DNA of 8,289 nucleotides from G039029935 sp039029935 (GCA_039029935.1 JBCCFC010000595.1:1-8289), one strand, 5' to 3'; positions 1 through 5,856 are shown, numbered from the stretch's first letter. Notes: generated by a model from the sequence alone, not told the origin. Numbers and translations: made by a program.

Positions 1-100
1 CCTAAATTACCCTAGCACTTCTCCCATAAATTTTGCGAACCTTCAGGATCCCTCTCTGAAGATGCTCCATTTTTACTGTTGAATAGGTGTTTTTTTATTC
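1..100. other. Non-coding or foreign sequence abutting a truncated permease
   Basis: No open frame here continues the permease that begins at about position 101. The permease frame is closed by a TGA at 80-82, and the other two forward frames encode nothing like the missing transmembrane segments. The stretch holds a small inverted repeat, CTTCAG (41-46) with CTGAAG (56-61), around a central GGATCC, and a T-rich run at 90-99. It could be the end of an insertion sequence or another rearrangement junction. It could equally be an assembly join near a contig edge. The window shows only one side, so no terminal repeats or target duplications can be tested. Confidence 0.35.
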
Positions 101-616
101 TTGAGATTTGTTTTGATTTTGTCGTTTGACTCCACCTTTAGCGTCTTCAACTGGCTGATGGACAAGGTAGGCATTAACGGTCCCATCTGGCTTGGTGACG
201 GCCACTGGCCCATGATCTCGCTCATGATTGTCAATATCTGGCGTGGTACACCTTTCTACGCCATTAGCTTCTTGGCGGGTATGCAGACCATCTCACCCAC
301 CTACTATGAGGCGGCTCAGATTGACGGTGCCAACGCTTGGCGGCAATTCACGGCTGTGACCTTGCCCCTACTTCAACCAGTGATTTTGGTTGTCCTTCTC
401 CTATCGATCATTCTGACATTTGCGGATTTTCAGATCACATGGGTGTTGACCCGTGGTGGTCCAGCGGATAAAACGCATCTCTTTGCCACGCTGGCCTATC
501 AACGTGGGTTGATCGGCACACACATTGGCGAGGGTGCAGCGATTTCGCTATTCCTGTTCCCAGCACTCTGTGCATTGGTTTTTGGTATTATTCGCACACT
601 GCGTCAAGACGATTAA
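101..616 (+). CDS. Sugar ABC transporter permease, MalF/UgpA type, 5'-truncated
   Basis: This is the C-terminal part of an inner-membrane permease of a carbohydrate ABC importer; it would pair with the downstream permease to form the substrate channel. The cytoplasmic EAA loop that docks on the ATPase is clear: EAAQIDGANAW at residues 70-80, followed by TLPLLQP. The family signature LTRGGP (116-121) and the last transmembrane helices (about 92-113 and 145-164) are also present. The family usually has about 290 residues; here only about 170 can be read and the first two or three helices are missing. The open frame starts at a TTG with no good ribosome binding site, and recognisable similarity begins only near FDSTFSVFNWL (residues 9-19). 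It is therefore probably a pseudogene or an artefact of a breakpoint, not a working short gene. The stop lies 27 bp before the next permease, consistent with one operon. The substrate cannot be told; a maltose- or glycerol-phosphate-type sugar is generic for the family. Confidence 0.85.
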   Translation: MRFVLILSFDSTFSVFNWLMDKVGINGPIWLGDGHWPMISLMIVNIWRGTPFYAISFLAGMQTISPTYYEAAQIDGANAWRQFTAVTLPLLQPVILVVLLLSIILTFADFQITWVLTRGGPADKTHLFATLAYQRGLIGTHIGEGAAISLFLFPALCALVFGIIRTLRQDD

Positions 617-643
617 ACACAACCAGAGGACTGAAACACCATT

Positions 644-1537
644 ATGAACCGCAAAACATTTGACTTGTCGCAGATGCGTACGATTATCCTTGCTATCCTT
701 GTCGTGGGGGCAACGCTCTTCCCCTTCTATTGGATGGCGATTACCTCGTTCAAACCACTGCAAGAGCTTTATAACACAGCCAATAACCCGCTTTATGTCA
801 AAGACCCTATAATCAAACATTACGTTGATCTCTTCACCAACACTCTCTTTGCCAACTGGATGAGCAACAGCCTCATCGTCTCTATCTTTGCCACAGGGAT
901 ATCCATCAGCGCCGCGACATTGGCGGGATATGCGCTGGGACGGCTCAAGTTCCCTGGTGCTAACTTTCTGGGGTGGGCGATTTTTGTCACCTATCTGATT
1001 CCACAAACATTGCTCTTCCTGCCATTGGTACAGACCGCTTCACAGATCAACCGTTCAGGCATCTTAAAGCTGATTAACGGTATGTTGGGGACAGAGATCA
1101 AGCTGATCAACAGTCTCTTTGGGCTGATTTTGATCTACCCAACTTTCTTAATTCCATTCAGTACATGGCTGCTCATCGGCTTCTTCCGTTCCATTCCGAT
1201 TGACTTGGAAGAGTGTGCCATGATCGACGGCGCACGACGCATCACGGCCTTCTGGCGCATCACCTTGCCATTGGCACTGCCCGGTGTCCTATCCGTTGCC
1301 ATCTTCTCATTTACGCTGTCATGGAACGAATTCCTCTATGCATTGGTCTTCATCTCCTCACCGCAGATCAAAACCATTCCCATCGGTGTCACATCCGAAC
1401 TCATACGTGGAGACGCCTTCTTCTGGGGACAGTTAATGGCCGGGGCATTGCTCGGGTCGGTGCCAGTGGCGTTGATCTACTCGTTCTTTGTCGATCAGTT
1501 CGTCTCCGGTATGACGGCGGGGGCTGTGAAGGGGTAG
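644..1537 (+). CDS. Carbohydrate ABC transporter permease, MalG/UgpE type
   Basis: This is the second inner-membrane permease of the same sugar importer, apparently complete at 297 residues (family usual about 270-290). Six hydrophobic segments are visible, at about residues 13-35, 75-98, 107-128, 155-182, 211-236 and 263-287. The EAA loop reads EECAMIDGARR (189-199) followed by ITLPLALPG (206-214), where the ATPase subunit would dock; the second residue of the usual EAA is E here. The loop between the third and fourth segments (about 129-154) looks some 20 residues longer than in MalG-like proteins. The ATG at 644 is preceded by a weak GAGG at 626-629. No substrate-binding protein or ATPase gene is in view; binding-protein genes usually lie upstream of the permeases, beyond the truncation. 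The gene is followed by tandem repeats and then an intrinsic terminator, so it is the last gene of its transcript. Confidence 0.93.
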   Translation: MNRKTFDLSQMRTIILAILVVGATLFPFYWMAITSFKPLQELYNTANNPLYVKDPIIKHYVDLFTNTLFANWMSNSLIVSIFATGISISAATLAGYALGRLKFPGANFLGWAIFVTYLIPQTLLFLPLVQTASQINRSGILKLINGMLGTEIKLINSLFGLILIYPTFLIPFSTWLLIGFFRSIPIDLEECAMIDGARRITAFWRITLPLALPGVLSVAIFSFTLSWNEFLYALVFISSPQIKTIPIGVTSELIRGDAFFWGQLMAGALLGSVPVALIYSFFVDQFVSGMTAGAVKG

Positions 1538-1552
1538 TGCTCATTCACAGCA

Positions 1553-1682
1553 CTTTCCACATCAATCAGAACGGACAAAGGCCAGTATCGCAGGTTGGCT
1601 ACCTGCGTCACAGATAACTTTCCACATCAATCAGAACGGACGAAGGCCAGTATCGCAGGTTGGCTACTTGTGTTACAGATAA
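1553..1682 (+). repeat. Two tandem 65-bp copies of a hairpin-forming intergenic repeat
   Basis: Copy 1 covers 1553-1617 and copy 2 covers 1618-1682, directly adjacent, with four differences over 65 positions. Each copy carries a central hairpin: CGCAGGT, loop TGGCT, then ACCTGCG in copy 1 (1590-1608) or ACTTGTG in copy 2 (1655-1673). Both stem changes in copy 2 are C to T opposite G, so the RNA hairpin survives through G-U pairs on the + strand. The array begins 15 bp after the permease stop codon. Palindromes of this CAGGT-N-ACCTG kind are common REP-like intergenic repeats in several bacterial phyla; placing this one in a named family would need a search. A role in protecting the mRNA 3' end or in attenuation is possible but inferred. 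Confidence 0.85.
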
Positions 1683-1695
1683 CCAATCTGTGATA
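1671..1695 (+). other. Hairpin between the tandem repeats and the terminator
   Basis: TGTTACAGAT (1671-1680) can pair with ATCTGTGATA (1686-1695) across the loop AACCA, giving ten pairs including two G-U. It overlaps the end of repeat copy 2. In addition, CAGTATC in copy 2 (1648-1654) is the exact reverse complement of GATACTG at 1692-1698. The unique sequence after the array can therefore fold back on the second repeat in an alternative, larger structure. No U-run follows, so this is not itself a terminator. Confidence 0.5.
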
Positions 1696-1729
1696 CTGAT
1701 TTATCCTTTCCTATTCAATTAACATACAG

Positions 1730-1765
1730 GAGTGCAGGCAGTATAGCTTGCACTCTTTTTATTTT
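1730..1765 (+). terminator. Intrinsic terminator of the permease operon
   Basis: GAGTGCAGGC (1730-1739) pairs with GCTTGCACTC (1746-1755) over ten positions, one of them G-U, around the six-base loop AGTATA. It is followed at once by TTTTTATTTT (1756-1765). This is a textbook rho-independent terminator for + strand transcription and separates the sugar permeases from the toxin-antitoxin pair downstream. Confidence 0.92.
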
Positions 1766-1772
1766 GGTATTT

Positions 1773-1796
1773 TGTCATATTGACAGGATTACCTGT
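1773..1796 (+). promoter_or_regulatory. Overlapping palindromes at the promoter, candidate operator
   Basis: Two short perfect inverted repeats overlap the -35 box and the spacer: TGTCA-TAT-TGACA at 1773-1785 and ACAGG-ATTA-CCTGT at 1783-1796. VapB-type antitoxins usually repress their own operon by binding palindromes at the promoter, so either repeat is a plausible site. That the encoded antitoxin binds here is inference; the palindromes themselves are seen directly. Confidence 0.5.
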
Positions 1797-1808
1797 TTTC
1801 TGTATACT
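1780..1808 (+). promoter_or_regulatory. Sigma70-type promoter of the vapBC-like operon
   Basis: A perfect -35 hexamer TTGACA (1780-1785) is separated by exactly 17 bp from TATACT (1803-1808), a five-of-six match to the -10 consensus. Transcription would start near 1815, leaving a leader of about 57 bases before the ATG at 1872. The promoter lies just after a terminator and directly ahead of a two-gene operon, which supports the call. With such near-consensus boxes it should be strong when not repressed. Confidence 0.85.
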
Positions 1809-1833
1809 TGGTTCATTGTTGGCTTTAGTTGTC

Positions 1834-1846
1834 TACATTTAATGTA
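1834..1846 (+). promoter_or_regulatory. 13-bp palindrome in the vapBC leader, candidate second operator
   Basis: TACATT-T-AATGTA is a perfect inverted repeat with a single central base, lying between the predicted transcription start (about 1815) and the ribosome binding site (1857-1865). It could be a downstream operator for autoregulation or simply an A+T-rich chance palindrome. It is too short and weak to be a terminator. Confidence 0.4.
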
Positions 1847-1856
1847 TAGAACTTTC

Positions 1857-1865
1857 TAAGGAGGT
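1857..1865 (+). promoter_or_regulatory. Full-consensus ribosome binding site that fixes the vapB start
   Basis: TAAGGAGGT is complementary over nine bases to the 3' end of 16S rRNA. It sits 6 bp before the ATG at 1872, an ideal distance. The in-frame TTG at 1866 touches the site directly and cannot be the start. The antitoxin is therefore expected to be translated much more strongly than the toxin, whose site (AGAGGG, 2308-2313) is weaker and farther from its ATG. Confidence 0.85.
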
Positions 1866-1871
1866 TTGCCT

Positions 1872-2294
1872 ATGGTGATTACAATCAATATTTCCGAAGA
1901 GTTATCTGAACGTGTGCGGCAAGGTGCAAAGCTACTGCGGTTATCTCCGCAGATGATTGTCGAGCGGATACTACGTCTGTTCTTTTGGAAAAATCGTACA
2001 GATGATCAATTGGAGAAAGAAATTAGTCGTGCAGCTTCTTTCAATAACTCGAATCAAGTTAATCATGCTCATAAAGTCTATGATGATGACGTTGAGATGA
2101 CGCTAGAAGAGGTTGTGGCAGAAATTAAGGCTCTGCCACCAAATCCAAATGCAGTTGTTTATGGAGAAAAGTTTGGTGACATGGAGTATGTTCAGTACTT
2201 ATTGGATAACCCACCTACAGATACCATTACAATGGAAGAATGGGAGAAACACTGGGCTGAACTAGAAACAGAATTAAAAGAAATGCGGGCATAG
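1872..2294 (+). CDS. VapB-like antitoxin of a VapBC module
   Basis: This 140-residue acidic protein sits directly upstream of a PIN-domain toxin and is most simply its antitoxin: a repressor of the operon that wraps the toxin with its C-terminal part. The N-terminus, ITINISEELSERVRQGAKLLRLSPQ, reads like a short strand followed by helices, as in ribbon-helix-helix DNA-binding domains, though I cannot assign the fold with certainty. A low-complexity linker (about 54-75) leads to a C-terminal stretch with LEEVVAEIKALPPNPNAV and a charged end, EEWEKHWAELETELKEMRA, which is the expected toxin-binding region. At 140 residues it is long compared with the usual 70-95 of VapB. The start is fixed by the ribosome binding site at 1857-1865. 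The toxin ATG follows 30 bp after the stop. The base composition is more A+T-rich than that of the flanking sugar and purine genes, which suggests acquisition. Confidence 0.72.
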   Translation: MVITINISEELSERVRQGAKLLRLSPQMIVERILRLFFWKNRTDDQLEKEISRAASFNNSNQVNHAHKVYDDDVEMTLEEVVAEIKALPPNPNAVVYGEKFGDMEYVQYLLDNPPTDTITMEEWEKHWAELETELKEMRA

Positions 2295-2324
2295 ATAGAT
2301 GAACAACAGAGGGTAATTCTCTAC

Positions 2325-2735
2325 ATGGATGACTATATACTTGATACCAATCACCTGTCTCCCGTAATTACACCGAGACACCCCTTGCGAATACAAATTC
2401 TACAACAAATACGGAGAGGAGACCGATTTGCAGTTGGCGCACCAATCTTAACAGAATTTTTGTATGGTATTCAAACTGCACGACGTTCTCGGCAAAATAT
2501 GACAGAGTGGAACCAACTTCGACATTCTTTTGCGTTTTATCGAGTTGATGAACCTGAAGAAGAGTACGCAGCCCGTTTGCAAGTAATTCTAAAACGACAG
2601 GGTGTACAACTCAAAACTGTAGATGCCCTGATTGCCGCCATCGCATTACATCATGACTTGATATTGCTAACGACGGATAAGGATTTTCGCAAAGTACCGG
2701 ATTTACGACAAGAGAGCTGGTTGACGTCCTTGTAA
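2325..2735 (+). CDS. VapC-like PIN-domain ribonuclease toxin
   Basis: This 136-residue protein has the complete acidic set of a PIN-domain nuclease: D7 in YILDTNHLS, E44 in LTEFLYGI, D100 in TVDALIAAIAL and D118 in LLTTDKDF, with D120 nearby. These residues bind the Mg2+ or Mn2+ ions that drive RNA cleavage. In VapC toxins the targets are usually tRNA or rRNA, but the target here cannot be read from the sequence. Length (usual 125-145) and position as the second gene after a putative antitoxin fit VapC. All four key acidic residues are present and the frame is open, so the toxin is probably active and needs its antitoxin. The stop codon is 7 bp from the stop of the convergent methyltransferase gene, and no terminator is seen between them, so the two transcripts may overlap. 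Confidence 0.9.
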   Translation: MDDYILDTNHLSPVITPRHPLRIQILQQIRRGDRFAVGAPILTEFLYGIQTARRSRQNMTEWNQLRHSFAFYRVDEPEEEYAARLQVILKRQGVQLKTVDALIAAIALHHDLILLTTDKDFRKVPDLRQESWLTSL

Positions 2736-2742
2736 GTACCAT

Positions 2743-3654
2743 TTAAAACAGTGCGGGTTGAAACATTTCATCCAACCGTTCTTGAATAATCTTCACGTAT
2801 TCTGGTTCAATCTCGATGCCAACATAGTGATATCCAAGTTGCTTGGCAGCCACCAAGGTCGTGCCACTTCCTGCAAAGGGATCAAGGATAATATTATCCT
2901 CATCTGGCGGGACGAGTGTTTGTACCAGTTTTTTAATGAGCTCCAATGGTTTGACAGTACAATGTGCAAACTTCTTCTCGGATTTGTTGTGATAGCCTTC
3001 AAAAATGTTGGATTGAAACGAGCCGTCTTGGTTAATTGTTTGAAAAACACCGACACCTGTTTTTTGAAGCGTCTCCCAATAATTTTTCTGTAACGGTTTC
3101 TGTACCAATAAAATGGCTTCCCATTCGTTGCGAAAGCAGGTATGCCAGCCTTCCCACTGTGCAGCATCAGGATGGTCCATCTTCTCCAATTTGCGTTGCA
3201 AGTTTAACCCTTTAGGGATGCCTGATGGCCGTCGATAGACTAAAATGTCACGTGTATAAAAACCTGCCTCTTCAAGCGCTACTTGAACATGAGCAACAGT
3301 CCTCGTACTGTTGAATACAGCAACAGGCGCACCGTGTTTGCAAATCCGGAAAAGGTGTTTGGCCCATTGCTTGCACCAATTTGTATACTCCAGTACATTC
3401 TGATAGTTACGTTCATACCATCGTGCATTACGAACACCACCCGCTAGACCACTACCATAGGGTATATTTTTTACCAACGTCTTGCTATCTTTGATGCGGT
3501 CTAAACGACGGTTGATTTCTTGATTATCCCACTGCCGACCGATAAATTCATAGTTGTAGGGGGGATCGGTAATGCAGCCTGCAATGGAATCTTCGGGTAA
3601 ACTATGCATGACTGATACACAATCCCCACAAAATATCTTGTCTAAATAGTTCAC
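2743..3654 (-). CDS. Beta-class site-specific DNA methyltransferase, probably N6-adenine
   Basis: This 303-residue enzyme transfers a methyl group from S-adenosylmethionine to DNA. The catalytic motif IV, TDPPYN (residues 29-34), lies near the N-terminus. The cofactor motifs lie at the C-terminus: TVKPLELIKKL (motif X) and then DPFAGSGTT (258-266, motif I) with VGIEIEPEY. That order, catalytic before cofactor-binding, is the beta class. DPPY favours N6-adenine, although N4-cytosine cannot be excluded. The middle part (about 45-215) would hold the target recognition region; the target sequence cannot be predicted. The start is GTG, 6 bp after the purA stop and without a clear ribosome binding site, suggesting translational coupling to purA; the next internal ATG (residue 16) would cut into the conserved N-terminus. 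No restriction endonuclease is nearby, so it looks like an orphan methyltransferase. It is more A+T-rich than purA, a sign of transfer. Confidence 0.92.
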   Translation of the reverse strand: MNYLDKIFCGDCVSVMHSLPEDSIAGCITDPPYNYEFIGRQWDNQEINRRLDRIKDSKTLVKNIPYGSGLAGGVRNARWYERNYQNVLEYTNWCKQWAKHLFRICKHGAPVAVFNSTRTVAHVQVALEEAGFYTRDILVYRRPSGIPKGLNLQRKLEKMDHPDAAQWEGWHTCFRNEWEAILLVQKPLQKNYWETLQKTGVGVFQTINQDGSFQSNIFEGYHNKSEKKFAHCTVKPLELIKKLVQTLVPPDEDNIILDPFAGSGTTLVAAKQLGYHYVGIEIEPEYVKIIQERLDEMFQPALF

Positions 3655-3660
3655 TTTAGG

Positions 3661-4932
3661 TTAAACCGTAAACATCTGATCCCGCTCCGGCCCCACTGAC
3701 ACATAATCGACCTTTACACCCGCCAATTCACTCAAGCGATTGATATAGGCTTGTGCCTGCGGCGGCAATGCATCCCAATGACGGCACTCAGTCGTCGGTG
3801 CATTCCAGCCCTCCCACTCTTCGTAGACAGGCGTTACATCATATAACTGCGGCGTATCCGGCATAGAATCGGTAATCACATCGCCGTTGGGCATCTGATA
3901 TCCTACACAAATTTTGAGCGACTCATAGCTATCCAGCACATCTAATTTGGTAATCGCAAGCCCCGTCATACCGTTAACCCACGCGGCATAGCGGATGGCA
4001 ACACCGTCAAACCAACCACAACGACGGGGACGCCCCGTGGTTGCCCCATACTCGTTGCCCAATTCGCGCAGCCGTTCCGCTTCATCGCCAAATAGCTCAA
4101 TCGGGAAGGGACCGTCACCGACCGCACTGCTATATGCCTTGACAACACCGATGATGGTATCAAGCGAACGTGCCGGGATACCAATGCCTGCGCTGGCATA
4201 GGCCGCTGTTGGGTTGCTACTGGTGACATATGGGTAGATACCCCAGTCAAGGTCGCGCATGATGCCAAGCTGACCTTCTAGCAGGATATTTTTGCCGCTT
4301 TCAATGGCTTGCCGAGTCATGGGAACCGTGTCGATAATGCGATGACCCATTTTTTCTGTATATTGGCGGCACAAGGCCAGCGTCTCGTCTTTATCGACTG
4401 GCTCTCCCCCCAACAGCGACATCTTGCGGTTGACATTTGCCAGCGATGCCTCCACACGCGTTTCTAGCCAATCCTTTTGCAGAAGGTCGCCAATGCGCAG
4501 CCCCGAACGTGCGGCTTTATCGGCATAGGCGGGACCGACACCACGCTTGGTTGTGCCGATGGTGTTTTTGCCCCGTGCGGCTTCTTCCAATGCATCAAGT
4601 GTACGGTGATAGGGCATGATCATCTGTGCGCGCGAACTAATCCAGAGTCGTTTTGTATTAACCCCAGCCTCTTCCAGCGCGACCAATTCCGTCAACATCC
4701 CTCCTGGGTTGACAACACATCCTGCCCCAATGATGTTGTCGACGGATGGGTAGAAGATACCACAAGGAATGATGTGCAAGGCATGTCTGCCATACTCATT
4801 GACAACGGTGTGACCCGCGTTATCGCCGCCTTGAAAACGGCAAACAATGTCGGCCTCTTTGGCAAGGTTATCCACCAAGCGTCCTTTTCCTTCATCGCCC
4901 CATTGGGCACCTACGACTGCAATAACAGACAT
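3661..4932 (-). CDS. purA: Adenylosuccinate synthetase
   Basis: The enzyme joins IMP and aspartate using GTP to form adenylosuccinate, the first step from IMP to AMP, in the cytoplasm. At 423 residues it has normal length. Visible landmarks are the P-loop-like QWGDEGKG (10-17) with catalytic D13, GDNAGHTVV (36-44) with catalytic H41, the IMP-contacting TTKRGVGPAYADKAARSGLR (127-146), the aspartate loop GATTGRPRR (296-304), and the guanine-recognising TKLDVLDS (328-335). One oddity is that the normally EGAQG IMP-binding motif reads EGQLG (219-223), followed by GIYPYVTSSN where GTYPFVTSSN is usual. The ATG at 4932 gives the standard N-terminus; only a weak ribosome binding site is seen. It lies 131 bp downstream of the SDR gene and 6 bp upstream of the methyltransferase, in the same direction as guaB, which controls the other branch from IMP. 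Confidence 0.97.
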   Translation of the reverse strand: MSVIAVVGAQWGDEGKGRLVDNLAKEADIVCRFQGGDNAGHTVVNEYGRHALHIIPCGIFYPSVDNIIGAGCVVNPGGMLTELVALEEAGVNTKRLWISSRAQMIMPYHRTLDALEEAARGKNTIGTTKRGVGPAYADKAARSGLRIGDLLQKDWLETRVEASLANVNRKMSLLGGEPVDKDETLALCRQYTEKMGHRIIDTVPMTRQAIESGKNILLEGQLGIMRDLDWGIYPYVTSSNPTAAYASAGIGIPARSLDTIIGVVKAYSSAVGDGPFPIELFGDEAERLRELGNEYGATTGRPRRCGWFDGVAIRYAAWVNGMTGLAITKLDVLDSYESLKICVGYQMPNGDVITDSMPDTPQLYDVTPVYEEWEGWNAPTTECRHWDALPPQAQAYINRLSELAGVKVDYVSVGPERDQMFTV

Positions 4933-4988
4933 AATTTACGATCCAATCTTTTTTTTATTTTGAAGTTATTTTTTGCGATAGGTCACAA

Positions 4989-5034
4989 AATATTGTTTGG
5001 GCAACCGCAAGGGTACGCCCCTACAATATTGTTT
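4989..5034. repeat. 26-bp palindromic element between 10-bp direct repeats
   Basis: AATATTGTTT occurs at 4989-4998 and again at 5025-5034. Between them lie 26 bases (4999-5024), read as GGGCAACCGCAAGGG (4999-5013) and then TACGCCCCTAC (5014-5024). GGGC pairs with GCCC, and ACC pairs with GGT around a GCAA-containing loop. The exact direct repeats look like a target duplication of a tiny inserted element. However, AATATTG can also pair with CAATATT, so the same bases may simply lengthen a hairpin. Elements beginning GTAGGGGC on one strand recur between genes in many bacterial genomes, from general knowledge. It lies in the 131-bp SDR-purA spacer (4933-5063), the rest of which is A+T-rich with no promoter I would defend. 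Confidence 0.6.
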
Positions 5035-5063
5035 AGATTCTATTTGACCACGACACTATCATT

Positions 5064-5828
5064 TTATTTTGCCGATTCGCCACCATCAATGGTGAGTACG
5101 GCCCCTGTAATGAATTGTGCGTCCGATGAGCATATAAATGCTGCGGCGCGCGCAATATCGCTGGGCTGTCCAATGCGTCCCAACGGAATTAGAGGCACTT
5201 GGCTATCAAAAAAGTCCTGGGGCATATTGGCAAATGCTTCGGTCAGTATAAGCCCCGGTCGGATAACATTAGAGCGCACCTCATCCGGCGCCAACTCCAG
5301 CGCAAGTTTGCGACTAAACCCTTCCAGCCCAGCCTTGCTTGCGGCGTAAGCAACATCATCATGATTGCCCGAAATGGCACTGATGCTGCTGATATGAAGA
5401 ATGTTGCCTTTGCGGATGACCAGATGGGGTCGTGCATGATAGACAAGGTCAAATGCAGCCGTTAGATTGACCAACGTCACTTGTTGCCATTTCTCATAGG
5501 TCATGTCTTCGATGGCACTGCCTGCCGTCGTGGCCGCATTATTCACGAGGACATCCAGATGTCCAAACTCGTTGAGGACTTGACGAATAATCAATGGGGC
5601 ATCTGTCGCCACATCAGCCACAATCGGCAACACATTATACCCTTGGCTACGCCATTGCTTGGCACGTGTGTGCAATATCTGCTCACGGCGTCCACAAATC
5701 GCAATGGAAGCCCCTTCGGAGGCCATCTGTGCGGCAATCGCCGCCCCAATCCCTGTCCCGCCACCTGTGATTAAGGCAACCTTCCCCTCATACCGTTGTG
5801 GATTTTCTTGTGTTGATTGATTGGTCAT
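5064..5828 (-). CDS. SDR-family NAD(P)-dependent oxidoreductase, FabG-like
   Basis: This is a 254-residue classical short-chain dehydrogenase/reductase with a Rossmann fold. The cofactor loop is TGGGTGIG (21-28), and GRR (46-48) after the second strand suggests NADP(H) preference. NNA (96-98) and the catalytic tetrad N121, S148, Y161 and K165 (YAASK) are all present, so it should be active. The end, ITGAVLTIDGG, is typical of FabG and glucose-dehydrogenase-like members. The substrate cannot be deduced; a 3-oxoacyl-ACP or sugar/alcohol substrate is possible. I chose the ATG at 5828 because AAGGA (5838-5842) lies 9 bp upstream and the protein then has normal length; the open frame extends to 6023 but only by running into guaB. 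It begins 28 bp after the guaB stop and precedes purA by 131 bp, so it is probably co-transcribed with the purine genes, with no obvious metabolic reason. Confidence 0.92.
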   Translation of the reverse strand: MTNQSTQENPQRYEGKVALITGGGTGIGAAIAAQMASEGASIAICGRREQILHTRAKQWRSQGYNVLPIVADVATDAPLIIRQVLNEFGHLDVLVNNAATTAGSAIEDMTYEKWQQVTLVNLTAAFDLVYHARPHLVIRKGNILHISSISAISGNHDDVAYAASKAGLEGFSRKLALELAPDEVRSNVIRPGLILTEAFANMPQDFFDSQVPLIPLGRIGQPSDIARAAAFICSSDAQFITGAVLTIDGGESAK

Positions 5829-5856
5829 GTGTTTCCATCCTTGTGTGATTCTACGA

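Noticed and set aside
548..1006. Minus-strand open frame opposite the permeases
   Set aside because: It is antisense to strongly supported transmembrane proteins, with charged, motif-free composition.
1213..1617. + strand open frame running from permease 2 into the repeat array
   Set aside because: It is an out-of-frame shadow of the MalG-type gene, His/Arg/Cys-rich, with no ribosome binding site.
1553..1682. Possible CRISPR remnant
   Set aside because: The two 65-bp units are directly tandem without spacers, too long for CRISPR repeats, and no cas gene is in view.
1866..1871. TTG start at 1866 for the antitoxin
   Set aside because: It touches the ribosome binding site; the ATG at 1872 has correct spacing.
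2743..3654. Complete restriction-modification system
   Set aside because: Only the methyltransferase is present; the neighbours are VapBC and purA, and no endonuclease or specificity subunit is encoded.
4933..5063. Purine riboswitch upstream of purA
   Set aside because: I could not find the three-way junction or conserved loop sequences of a purine aptamer; only the short palindromic element is visible.
4477..5349. Long + strand open frame antisense to purA and the SDR gene
   Set aside because: It lies opposite two clearly real genes, has Cys-rich atypical composition and no recognisable domain; it is a shadow frame.
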